Positions 55,587 to 64,000 of a DNA stretch of 64,000 bases are shown here, in pieces. The notes below the pieces were generated by a model. The model worked only from the letters and a program-made list of their open reading frames with translations, was not told where the DNA came from and searched no databases. How positions within the stretch are numbered: the first letter of the stretch is position 1; every line of letters starts with the position of its first letter. The position numbers and the translations under genes are program-made. Source of the stretch: SZUA-36 sp963774415 (lineage in GTDB: Bacteria; Pseudomonadota; Gammaproteobacteria; Xanthomonadales; SZUA-36); contig CAVZEU010000001.1 in assembly GCA_963774415.1 (NCBI GenBank), positions 906,737 through 970,736 on the forward strand, read 5' to 3'.

Positions 55587-55719
55587 GCACCATCCCGCTC
55601 GCAAGCCCGACCCGGGCTTTAAGCCTTTCGGCCGCTGCCGGCATCCAATCCTGCAAATACCTGTAACCCTACGGGTCCGATGTGCGTCGGAACAAAGACA
55701 GGCTCCAGGGGAGTGCCGA

Positions 55720-56997
55720 TTGAAAATTACCGATACGTCAGCGCAGGACGTTGCGCTGCCGCAAAAAACGAAAAAAAGACGCTACCTGTTGTTGTCAGCC
55801 ACGGCAGCAGGCCTCCTGTTGCTGGCCTGGCAGGTACTGCCGTCCATCCAACGCTGGGCCGGTTCGAGTGTAACCGTGTCCCGCGAGCGTCTGCGTCTCG
55901 GCGTGGTCAAGCGCGACAACCTCGTACGCGACGTTTCGGTGCAGGGCCGGGTCGTGGCGGCCGTCAGCCCGTCCCTGTTCGCACCGGCGGCGGGAACCAT
56001 CACGCTGCGCGTCAATGCCGGCGCAAAGGTCAGCCAGGGCCAAACACTGGCCGTGCTGGACAGCCCCGAGTTACAGAACAAGCTCGAGCAGGAACAGGCC
56101 ACCCTGGACAGCCTCAAGGTCGAGTTGGAAAGGCAGCGAATCGAATCGAAGCAGAAGGCATTGGACAATCACAAAAACATCGACCTGACCAACGTGACCC
56201 TGGTCGCGGCACAGCGTGAGAAGCGCCGCGCGGAAGACGGCTACAAGATCCAGGCCGTCTCTTCCATTGATTTCGAAAAGGCCAAGGACGACCTCGAGAC
56301 CGCCAGGCTGGCGCACGAGCACGCGGTCGCGGACGCGAAGCTGGATGACGAGCGCCGCGCTTTCGAGTTGAAGACGCGTGAACTCAGGGTCCGGCGCCAG
56401 AAAATCCTGGTCGATAACCTGACACGCCAGGTCGGCGAATTGAACATGCGCTCCCCGGTCAATGGCATTGTCGGCAACCTGATGGTGGAACAAAAGGCGA
56501 ACGTCAGCCCGAACCAGGTGGTGATGTCCGTCGTCGACCTGTCGGCTTTTGAAATCGAGGCCGAGGTCCCGGAGAGCTACGCGGACGACCTGGGGCTGGG
56601 AATGGCCGCCGAAGTCAGGGTCGGAAACGAGACGTACGCAGCTTCGGTGGTGTCGATATCACCGGAGATCATCCAGAACCAGGTCACCACGCGGATCCGC
56701 TTCAAAGCCGGCATGCCGCCCGGGATCAGGCAGAACCAGCGCCTCACGACCCGTATCCTGATGGAAGAGAAGGACGATGTGCTGACCCTGCCCCGCGGCC
56801 AGTTTCTGGACAGCGGCGGCGGCCGCGTCGCCTACGTACTCGATGACACCGACGTCGCGCACCGCCGCCCCATTGAAATCGGTGCACGCAGCCTTTCCGC
56901 CGTCGAAGTCGTGGACGGGCTCAACGAGGGCGACGTCGTCGTCATCTCGAGTATCGACCCGTTTCGCGGCGCGGACAGCGTTCGCGTCACCCATTAG
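55720..56997 (+). CDS. Periplasmic adaptor (HlyD/MacA-like) of ABC exporter
   Basis: The 425-residue protein is a membrane-fusion adaptor. A cytoplasmic tail is followed by one membrane helix (about 22-40), a split biotinyl-lipoyl-like barrel (SPSLFAPAAGTITLRVNAGA and NMRSPVNGIVGNLM), a long helical hairpin of about 120 residues between them, and a beta-barrel plus membrane-proximal domain. It starts with TTG. It heads a unit with an ATPase and two permeases, the MacAB-type tripartite layout. The frame is intact. The exported substrate is unknown. Confidence 0.9.
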   Translation: MKITDTSAQDVALPQKTKKRRYLLLSATAAGLLLLAWQVLPSIQRWAGSSVTVSRERLRLGVVKRDNLVRDVSVQGRVVAAVSPSLFAPAAGTITLRVNAGAKVSQGQTLAVLDSPELQNKLEQEQATLDSLKVELERQRIESKQKALDNHKNIDLTNVTLVAAQREKRRAEDGYKIQAVSSIDFEKAKDDLETARLAHEHAVADAKLDDERRAFELKTRELRVRRQKILVDNLTRQVGELNMRSPVNGIVGNLMVEQKANVSPNQVVMSVVDLSAFEIEAEVPESYADDLGLGMAAEVRVGNETYAASVVSISPEIIQNQVTTRIRFKAGMPPGIRQNQRLTTRILMEEKDDVLTLPRGQFLDSGGGRVAYVLDDTDVAHRRPIEIGARSLSAVEVVDGLNEGDVVVISSIDPFRGADSVRVTH

Positions 56998-57020
56998 CCG
57001 ACAAAACCGAGGAGACACCC

Positions 57021-58166
57021 ATGCTAAGCTTGCAAAACATATCCATGGTCTATCGCACCGAACTGGTCGAAACCCATGCGCTCAGGGACTTCTCCCTCGA
57101 CGTCGACGAGAGCGAATTCGTGTCCGTAACGGGTCCGTCCGGTTCGGGCAAGACCACGTTTCTGAATATCGCCGGCCTGCTCGAAAGGTTCACGGACGGC
57201 AAATACGAGCTGGACGGCCGCGATGTTTCCAGCCTGTCCGATGCCGAGGCCTCGGCCGTGCGCAACGAAAAGATCGGTTTCATCTTCCAGAGTTTCAACC
57301 TCATCCCGGACCTGAACCTGTTCGACAACGTCGATGTGCCCTTGCGTTACCGCCGTTTCAATGCCGCGGAACGCAAGCGCCGCATAACGAATATGCTCGA
57401 GATGGTCGGCCTGGCCTCGCGGATGAAACACCTGCCCTCGCAGCTTTCGGGCGGTCAGCAGCAGCGCGTGGCCATCGCCCGCGCATTGGCGGGAGAACCC
57501 CGCTTTTTACTGGCGGACGAGCCGACCGGCAACCTTGATTCACACATGGCGCTGAGCGTCATGGAATTGCTGTCGGATATCAACACAAAAGGCACGACGA
57601 TCATCATGGTGACCCACGACCCGGCATTGGCGGCGATGGCCAGCCGCAACGTCCACATCCTCGACGGGCGCGTCAGTGACCGCGAGGAACGGATACACAA
57701 CTCGCCGCGGCCGCCAGCGCCTGAGGGTGCCGTCGATGTTTTCCTATTATCTGAAACTCGGCTGGCTCAGCATCCGCCGCAACCCGCTGCTCAGTATGCT
57801 CATGATCGCTGCCATCGGGCTCGGCATCGGCGCCAGCATGTCCATCCTCACGGTCAACTACGTCATGTCGGGAAACCCGATCCCGCAGAAATCGGACCAG
57901 CTGTATTACGTGCAGCTGGACAGCGGGGACCCGAACGACAAAACCGACGACGGTTTCGAGCCGCCCGACCAGGTAACTTACCTGGACGCGATGGCGCTGA
58001 TGAAGGCCCACAAGGCGTTTCGGCAGGTCGCCAGCAACCGCTCCGGCCTCGTGCTCGAGCCCCAGGGCAAAGACGAGAGGCCGTTCTCCGTTTCGGCGCG
58101 CAACACCTTTGCCGACTTTTTTCCGATGTTCGACCTGCACTTTCTATACGGCGGGGGCTGGGATAA
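57021..58166 (+). CDS. ABC exporter ATPase (MacB/LolD-like), with out-of-frame tail
   Basis: The first 233 residues are a complete ATPase: Walker A GPSGSGKTT (38-46), LSGGQQQR near 141, Walker B LLADEPTGNLD near 163 and the switch His in MVTHDP. From about 57720 the open frame continues for some 148 residues of Arg-, His- and Pro-rich sequence inside the permease gene in another frame. Shifting by one base near 57690-57720 brings a TGA at 57722-57724, twelve bases before the permease ATG, the expected end. The tail is probably an artefact of a single indel. Confidence 0.8.
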   Translation: MLSLQNISMVYRTELVETHALRDFSLDVDESEFVSVTGPSGSGKTTFLNIAGLLERFTDGKYELDGRDVSSLSDAEASAVRNEKIGFIFQSFNLIPDLNLFDNVDVPLRYRRFNAAERKRRITNMLEMVGLASRMKHLPSQLSGGQQQRVAIARALAGEPRFLLADEPTGNLDSHMALSVMELLSDINTKGTTIIMVTHDPALAAMASRNVHILDGRVSDREERIHNSPRPPAPEGAVDVFLLSETRLAQHPPQPAAQYAHDRCHRARHRRQHVHPHGQLRHVGKPDPAEIGPAVLRAAGQRGPERQNRRRFRAARPGNLPGRDGADEGPQGVSAGRQQPLRPRARAPGQRREAVLRFGAQHLCRLFSDVRPALSIRRGLG

Positions 58167-59049
58167 CGCCGCCGACGACAACCTGGAAAAAGTGACGGTC
58201 CTGAGCAAGGAACTGAACGAACGAGTCTTCGGCGGCGAAAACTCGGTGGGCCGCCGGGTTCGCCTCAACGGCATGGATTTCCGCGTGGTCGGCGTCCTCG
58301 ATACGTTCCTGCCGGTTCCAAAGTTCTACGACGTCACCACCGGCGCTTTCGACGAACCCGAAGAACTCTACATTCCGTTCAACGTCGCGGTGGAATACAA
58401 GCTGCCGCGCAACGGCAACACGAATTGCTGGAAAACGCCGGAGGGCGAAGGCTTCGATGCATTCCTGAATTCCGAGTGCGTCTGGATCCAGTTCTGGGCG
58501 GAACTGCGCAACGAGACCGAAAAGGCCGATTACATGGCCTTCCTGAATGCCTACGTCGAGCAGCAGAAACAACTGGGCAGATTCCCGCGGCCGCTCAACA
58601 ACCGGCTCAGCGACGTCATGGAATGGATGGAGAACCAACAGGTCGTGGCGGACGACGCCAAGGTCATGCTTGGCCTGTCGTTTCTGTTTCTGTTGGTTTG
58701 CCTGCTCAATACCGTCGGCCTGCTACTGGCGAAATTCCTCGGCAAATCCACCGACAGCTCGCTGCGGCGGGCACTCGGTGCTTCACGCGCCAGCCTGTTC
58801 GTGCAACACATGGTCGAGGCCGGCATGATCGGCATCGGCGGCGGAGTGCTGGGACTGGGACTGTGCTGGCTGGGCCTAGGCGGCATCAAGATGCTGTTCG
58901 GCGATATCGTCGAACACCTGGCGCACATGGACTGGGTCATGGTCCTGACCGCGATCGGCCTGGCCGTCGTTTCGGCGCTTGCGGCCGGTCTATACCCAAC
59001 CTGGCGCGCCTGCCGGATTTCCCCGGCCGGCCAGTTGAAAATCCAATAG
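57736..59049 (+). CDS. MacB/FtsX-like ABC permease 1
   Basis: The 437-residue permease has one N-terminal membrane helix (about 16-38), a periplasmic MacB-type domain of roughly 270 residues, and three C-terminal helices (about 325-345, 375-400, 410-430) of the FtsX fold. The FLGKSTDSSLRRALGASR coupling segment lies between the first two. It starts MFSYYLKLGWLSIRRNP, behind the ATPase gene. It would form one half of a MacB-like transporter. The gene is intact. Confidence 0.88.
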   Translation: MFSYYLKLGWLSIRRNPLLSMLMIAAIGLGIGASMSILTVNYVMSGNPIPQKSDQLYYVQLDSGDPNDKTDDGFEPPDQVTYLDAMALMKAHKAFRQVASNRSGLVLEPQGKDERPFSVSARNTFADFFPMFDLHFLYGGGWDNAADDNLEKVTVLSKELNERVFGGENSVGRRVRLNGMDFRVVGVLDTFLPVPKFYDVTTGAFDEPEELYIPFNVAVEYKLPRNGNTNCWKTPEGEGFDAFLNSECVWIQFWAELRNETEKADYMAFLNAYVEQQKQLGRFPRPLNNRLSDVMEWMENQQVVADDAKVMLGLSFLFLLVCLLNTVGLLLAKFLGKSTDSSLRRALGASRASLFVQHMVEAGMIGIGGGVLGLGLCWLGLGGIKMLFGDIVEHLAHMDWVMVLTAIGLAVVSALAAGLYPTWRACRISPAGQLKIQ

Positions 59050-59059
59050 GAGGCGAAGC

Positions 59060-60277
59060 ATGGAACTTGGACCCATATGGCGCGCCATGATGCGAAACAA
59101 GACCGGGGCGATCCTGATCGCGCTGCAAATCGCGGTGACGATGGCCATCATCGTCAACGCCGTGTCCATCATCCAGGAACGCGCCCGCCTGATCGCCCGG
59201 CCCAGCGGCCTCGACGAGCATAATATTTTCACGATCTCCAGTATCGGTTTCGCGCCGGACTTCAACGAGCGCGTCACGATCGAGGAAGACCTGGCCGCGT
59301 TGCGGGCGATGCCCGGGGTCGTGGACGCGATTCAATCCATCGCGATTCCGTTGTCCGGCAGCGGCTGGTCGATGGGGCTGCAAACGAAACCCGGGGCGGA
59401 AATCGACGCCACCAGCGTCGCCGTCTATTTCGTCGACGAGCACGGCCTCAACACGCTTCGGACTGAATCTGCTGGCAGGGGAAAACTTCAGGGCCACAGA
59501 CGTCAATTGGCGCGAAAGGTCAGAAACGCGCTGGCCCGGCAAGACCATCATTACGCGCGCCATGGCCGCAGCCTTGTTCCCGGACGACCCGGACAGCGCG
59601 CTGGGCAAGACCGTCTACATCCAGTGACGATGAACCGATGACGATCACCGGCATCATCGAGCAGCTTGCAGGCGCCGTGGAACGGTTGGAACGGCGTCGA
59701 GCGCGTGATGCTGGTGCCTTCGTACACGCTGTTCAGGCGGCACGCATTACATCATCCGTACCGAACCCGGCAGACGCGATGCGTTGATGCCCGAAGATCG
59801 AAAAGCTGCTGGCGGACCGCAACCCGAAACGCATCGTGCGCTCGCTGCGCAGCATGGATGAAATCCGCGAACGGAGTTACCGCGACAATGTCCTCGATGA
59901 TCAAGCTGCTGACATTCACGATCGTATTGCTGACGGCCGTGACGGCACTCGGCGTCGTCGGTCTCGCCAGCTTCAGCGTCAACCGCAGGACCCGGCAAAT
60001 CGGCACCCGTCGGGCCCTGGGCGCGACCCGGATGGCCATCATGCGTTACTTCATGACGGAGAACTTCCTGATCAGCCTGGCGGGAGTCTCACTCGGCGCG
60101 GCCCTGACCGTGGCCCTGAACATGGCCATGATCGAAGCCTTCAGCCTGACCCGGATTGCCTGGTACCTGCTGCCGGTCGCCATGCTCGTGCTGCTCGGCG
60201 TCGGGCAAGTGGCGGTTTTGGGGCCGGCGCGAAAGGCCAGCCGGGTCCCGCCGGCGGTTGCGACCAGGACCGTCTGA
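59060..60277 (+). pseudogene. MacB/FtsX-like ABC permease 2, frameshifted
   Basis: The N-terminal 130 residues (MELGPIWRAMMRNKTGAILI...) and the C-terminal 125 residues (MSSMIKLLTFTIVLLTAVTA..., ending in three membrane helices) are in one frame. Between about 59460 and 59900 the similarity hops among frames at least six times, near 59460, 59622, 59668, 59743, 59796 and 59900. Segments such as LNLLAGENFRATDVNWRE and RTEPGRRDALM stay recognisable, so the underlying gene was probably whole. It would be the partner half-transporter of permease 1. Confidence 0.78.
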
Positions 60278-60295
60278 CCACCGCAGCGGGCTTGC

Positions 60296-62071
60296 TCAGA
60301 ACTGTTCGGCGCTCAGCGCCATCATGCTGGCGCTGCCGCTTTTCAGCGCGGCCAGGCAGGCGTCGGCACGCGGCAGAACGTGATCGAAATAAAATTGGGC
60401 CGTGGCTGTCTTGGCCTCCGCGAAGGCGATGTCACCGTCATCCGAGGCGTTGATGCGCGCGGCCTTTACCGCCGACCTGCCCAGCAGCCAGCCGCCGCAG
60501 AGATAACCCATCAACATCAGGAAATTGTAGCTGGCGGCGCCAGCCGCATGCGGATCGCTTTTGGCGTTCTCCAGCAACCAGGCGCGGGCCGTCCGGGCCG
60601 CTTCGACCGCACGCTGCAGTCCGGCGGCCATGCCCTCCAATCCGTCGTCGGCCTCGAGTTCGGCCACCGACGCCTGGATATCGTCGAGCAGGTCGGCGAG
60701 CCCGGCGCCGCCGTCGGCGAGCGTCTTGCGCTTGACCAGGTCCATCGCCTGGATACCGGTCGTACCCTCGTAAATGCTCATGATGCGGGCATCGCGGTAG
60801 TGCTGCGCGATGCCGGTTTCCTCGACATAACCCATTCCGCCGTAGACCTGGATGCCGAGCGACGTGATTTCCTGAGCCAGTTCCGAGATCCAGCCCTTGA
60901 CGATGGGCGTGTAGAGACCGGTGCGTACCGCATGTCGGCTTGTCTCCTCCGCCGTCCCGGCCCAGTCGATCCTGTCGACTTCCGCCGCGGCGGTATACAG
61001 CAACGCGCGCATGGCCTCGGTGACCGATTTCATCAGCATCAGCATGCGGCGCACATCCGGAAACTCGATGATCGGAAAACGGGAGCCGTCACTGCGGGTG
61101 CCTTGCAGGCGCTCCCGGGCATAGGCGGCCGCCTGCTGGTATGCGCGCTCGGACACGCCCAGGCTCTGCAGGCCGACACCCTGACGGGCGTCGTTCATCA
61201 TCGTGAACATGGCCGCGAGACCCCGGTTCGGTTCACCCACCAGGTAGCCGACGGCGCCGCCGTTGTCGCCGTAACTCATCGTGCAGGTGGGACTGGCGTG
61301 GATGCCCAGCTTGTGTTCCAGCCCTACGCAGACCACGTCGTTGCGCTTACCCGGCGCACCGTTTTCATCCGGCAGGAATTTCGGCACCAGGAACATCGAT
61401 ATACCCTTGACGCCCGCGGGCGCATCCGGCAGCCTGGCGAGGACGAGATGGACGATGTTTTCCGTCATCTGGTGATCGCCCCAGGTGATGAAAATCTTCT
61501 GGCCGCTGATGAGATAGTGGTCGTCCTCCGGCACGGCCCGGGTCGCCACCGCCGCCAGGTCGGAGCCCGCCGCCGGTTCCGTCAGGTTCATCGTCGCGCT
61601 CCATTCGCCGCTGACCAGCTTCGGCAGGTAACGTCGTCTCAGCTCATCCGTTCCATGCGCGACCAACGCCTCGACGCCGCCGGCGGTCAATAACGGGCAC
61701 AACGAGAACGACACGCAGGCGGAATCCCAGATTTCCACGACAGCCGCCGCCAGCGATCTCGGCATGCCCTGCCCACCCCATTTTTCAGGGGCGGCCAGCG
61801 ACGCCCAGCCATCCTCGGTGTAACGGTGGTAGGCATCGGCGAACCCCGGCGGTTCCCTGACGCCGTCGTCCTCGAGCGCCGCCGGTTGCGTGTCACCGAC
61901 CGCATTGAGCGGTGCGAGGACTTCGCTGCCCATTCTCGCGGCTTCTTCCAGCACGGCCTGAGCCAACTCGATATTGACTTCATCCAGCCCGGCGTCCGCG
62001 GCACATCTGGTCGAAGTCGAGCAATTCTTCGAGTACGAAGATGGCGTCTTTGTAGGGGAATTGATAATCAC
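60296..62071 (-). CDS. Acyl-CoA dehydrogenase (C-terminal-extended type), N-terminus frameshifted
   Basis: The 591-residue frame is a large acyl-CoA dehydrogenase with the extra C-terminal domain of about 120 residues. MNLTEPAAGSDLAAVATR and FITWGDHQ line the flavin, and MSIYEGTTGIQ retains the catalytic Glu that the enzyme at 8191 lacks. The first 24 residues are out of frame: the normal start, MSDYQFPYKDAIFVLEELLD, is encoded from an ATG at 62073-62075 in another frame and joins at about 62000 by a one-base shift. It is convergent with the ABC genes and serves beta-oxidation of acyl-CoAs. Confidence 0.87.
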   Translation of the reverse strand: MIINSPTKTPSSYSKNCSTSTRCAADAGLDEVNIELAQAVLEEAARMGSEVLAPLNAVGDTQPAALEDDGVREPPGFADAYHRYTEDGWASLAAPEKWGGQGMPRSLAAAVVEIWDSACVSFSLCPLLTAGGVEALVAHGTDELRRRYLPKLVSGEWSATMNLTEPAAGSDLAAVATRAVPEDDHYLISGQKIFITWGDHQMTENIVHLVLARLPDAPAGVKGISMFLVPKFLPDENGAPGKRNDVVCVGLEHKLGIHASPTCTMSYGDNGGAVGYLVGEPNRGLAAMFTMMNDARQGVGLQSLGVSERAYQQAAAYARERLQGTRSDGSRFPIIEFPDVRRMLMLMKSVTEAMRALLYTAAAEVDRIDWAGTAEETSRHAVRTGLYTPIVKGWISELAQEITSLGIQVYGGMGYVEETGIAQHYRDARIMSIYEGTTGIQAMDLVKRKTLADGGAGLADLLDDIQASVAELEADDGLEGMAAGLQRAVEAARTARAWLLENAKSDPHAAGAASYNFLMLMGYLCGGWLLGRSAVKAARINASDDGDIAFAEAKTATAQFYFDHVLPRADACLAALKSGSASMMALSAEQF

Positions 62072-62200
62072 TCATCGGCTCTGGTCCTTGCCCGCAACAT
62101 TATGTGTTATAAGAAAGTTTTATTATGACCAATTCGTGTCGGCAGGGAAACACCCGGCCTGCCCGCAAGGGCCCGGTGCGGCCGATCCGGAGGCGGACGA

Positions 62201-63962
62201 ATGAAGAAATCAGGCGCATGGCTGGTGAGGCACGCCCTCGAGCAAATCGGCATCCGGTACACGTTCGGCATTCCCGGTGTGCACAATACCGAAATCTACG
62301 ATGAACTGGACCGGTCCGGCCTGGTCGAGCCGCGTCCTGGTGACGCACGAATGCGGCGCGGCGTTCATGGCCGATGCCGTCAGCCGCACGTCCCGGCAGA
62401 CCGGCACGCTGCTGATCGTCCCGGCGGCCGGTGTGACACACGCTGCCAGCGGTATCGGCGAAGCCTTTCTGGACGGTGTCCCGATGCTGGTGATCTGCGG
62501 CGGCATCCGGACGGACACGGGTAAAGCATACCAACTGCACGATGTCGACCTGCACGGGCTGCTGGCGCCGATCACTAAGCGGACCTATAAAATCGAAGCG
62601 CACGACCAGATCGTCCCGACGTTGCTCGAAGCTCACCGACTCGCCAACGCCGGAGAACCTGGGCCCGTTTTCGTGGAAGATCCCCGTCAACATACAGCTC
62701 TTTCCCGGCGAAGCCGCGGATCCCGGCGCGCCCGTTACCGCCGCGGAAAACCGGAACGAACCCGATCACGACGCGATCCTGCGCGCCGCGCGGATGTTGT
62801 ACGCCGGCCCCGAAGGCCGGGTCTCTTCGTCGGCTGGGGCGCGGTCGGACGCCAGCGCGGAAAGCATGCGCATCGCGGAGCATCTTAATGCGCCCGTCGC
62901 CACCACGCTGCAGGGTTTGAGCGCGTTTCCCGCCAGCCACCCGCTGCACGCGGGCATGGGCTTTGGCCGCGCCGCGGTGCCGGCTGCCACGAACGCCTTT
63001 GCCCGCTGTGACTGCATGCTCGCGGTCGGCACCCGTTTCAGTGAAATCGCCACGGGCAGTTACGGCGCCGTGCCGCCGGAAAAACTGGTCCATGTCGATA
63101 TCAACCCGGATGTTTTCAGCGCCAATTACCCCGCTGCGATCGCCATCGAAGGCGATGCCCGGGCCGTTCTCGGCGAACTGATGCAGGAGCTCGAAGCGCT
63201 GGGCCCGCCGCACCAGGACGACGGCAAGCTGAAAGCCGCGATCGGGCGCGACAAGCAGGCCTATCTCGATGAATGGCTGGCCCACGACAGCCGGGAGCGC
63301 GTCAACCCGGCCCGTTTCTTCACCGAGTTGCGGGCCCAGCTCGGTGACGACGCCATCGTCGTCGCCGACGACGGCAACCACACGTATCTCGCCGCCGAAC
63401 TGCTGCCGATCGAGCAACCCCGCGGCTTCATTTCACCGACCGACTTCAATTGCATGGGTTACTGTGTACCCGCGGTCAACGGCGCCCGGCTCGCCAACCC
63501 GGACCGGCAGGTCATCGGTATCGTCGGCGACGGCGCCTTTTTGATGACCTGCATGGAGACCCTGACCGCCGCATCACTCGAACTGGGTTGCGTCTATTTC
63601 GTCTTCAACGACGGCGAGTTGTCGCAGATTTCGCAGACGCAGGAAATACCCTATAACCGCAAGACCTGCTCGGTGTTGCACGGCGTACAGCTCGAAGCGC
63701 TGGCACAGGCTTGCACCTGCGGCTACGTCGCCATCCGCGACGACGGCGGCTGCGCTGACGGGATCCGCGAGGCGCTCGCCATCGCCGCAGACGACAAGCC
63801 GGTCGTCGTCGATGTCAATATTGATTATTCGAAACGCACGCGTTTACCAAGGGCATCGTCAAGACCAACCTGGAGCGCTTCACGCTCGGCAACAAGGCGC
63901 GCTTTATCGGCCGTGCATTGCTGCGGCGATTGGAAAAGGACTCAAAAAAGGGGTCAGAGTAA
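62201..63962 (+). pseudogene. ThDP-dependent enzyme (acetolactate synthase-like), frameshifted
   Basis: Joined across frames this is a protein of about 585 residues. The N-terminal domain begins MKKSGAWLVRHALEQIGIRY and has VTHECGAAFMADA, whose Glu activates the thiamine ring. The middle domain and a C-terminal ThDP domain follow, with GDGAF and FNDGE as the Mg-diphosphate motif. Frame changes occur near 62335, 62690, 62818, 62848 and 63838. The true end reads to TAA at 63960-63962, inside the terminal palindrome. From about 62690 one frame stays open to the window end. The family includes acetolactate synthase, benzoylformate decarboxylase and others; the exact reaction is unclear. Confidence 0.78.
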
Positions 63963-64000
63963 AGGGACAGAGTACTTACTCTGTCCCTTTACTCTGACCC
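63951..64000. repeat. Perfect palindrome with 24-bp arms at window end
   Basis: GGGTCAGAGTAAAGGGACAG plus AGTA (63951-63974) is followed by a 2-nt centre (CT) and its exact complement (63977-64000). The left arm holds the stop codon of the ThDP-enzyme gene. It resembles REP-like intergenic palindromes, or a fold-back artefact if the contig ends here. Confidence 0.9.

Noticed and set aside
62575..63417. Reverse-strand 280-residue frame in the ThDP gene region
   Set aside because: It is a shadow opposite the broken but recognisable ThDP enzyme; the forward frames show GDGAF and FNDGE motifs in order.

Overview
The window is GC-rich, densely packed bacterial chromosome. Gene content points to a gammaproteobacterium, possibly an environmental or marine lineage: assimilatory sulfate reduction through PAPS with a CysN-CysC fusion, a CysB regulator, a PutA/Lrp pair, a RimK triad, polyphosphate enzymes, a YgbA-like NO-stress protein and a PQQ dehydrogenase with fused cytochrome c. 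The order or genus cannot be fixed from the sequence. TTG and GTG starts are frequent, and most neighbours on one strand overlap by 1-17 nt. I saw no tRNA, rRNA, CRISPR array or complete transposase.

Layout. (1) 58-14714, all minus strand: an acyl-CoA catabolic block. It runs acyl-CoA ligase, hydantoinase/oxoprolinase-type A and B subunits, acyl-CoA dehydrogenase, the small and large subunits of a B12-dependent acyl-CoA mutase, a three-subunit molybdenum hydroxylase, a class III CoA-transferase, a methylmalonyl-CoA epimerase-like protein and CutA. The chain is broken only by a 162-bp tandem palindromic repeat at 5801-6150. A thiolase reads divergently at 15129. (2) 16551-25003: cysJ-cysI-cysH forward, cysB and cysD-cysNC reverse. 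(3) 25293-32354: double-ACT protein, ketopantoate-reductase-like protein, TVP38 membrane protein, ppk, PQQ dehydrogenase and an Lrp regulator. (4) 32495-41104: putA, the triad of retropepsin-like protein, aspartoacylase-like protein and RimK, then a reverse operon of a secreted unknown, glyoxalase and Ppx. (5) 41269-51237: a nitrosative-stress and redox region with a YgbA_NO protein under a perfect FNR/DNR-type box, hemerythrin, a DUF2249-like protein and a polytopic NnrS-like protein. Between them lie a secreted PKD protein and cobS-cobT running into a fused 3-hydroxyacyl-CoA dehydrogenase/enoyl-CoA hydratase. (6) 51546-64000: an MBL-fold hydrolase, a membrane spermidine-synthase-like gene, a MacAB-like ABC exporter with two permeases, a second acyl-CoA dehydrogenase and a ThDP enzyme. 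Many of these genes are frameshifted.

Two broad points stand out. The first 52.6 kb has essentially intact frames, whereas the last 11.4 kb contains at least fifteen apparent frameshifts with protein similarity kept on both sides of each. This looks more like local sequence error than decay, so part 6 should be read with care. Second, palindromic short repeats recur: 5.8-6.1 kb and 55.4 kb share the same 15-bp core, and a perfect 24-bp-arm palindrome ends the window. The best candidate for an undescribed system is the hydantoinase-mutase-hydroxylase cluster, whose mutase departs from known methylmalonyl-, isobutyryl- and hydroxyisobutyryl-CoA mutases in normally invariant motifs.
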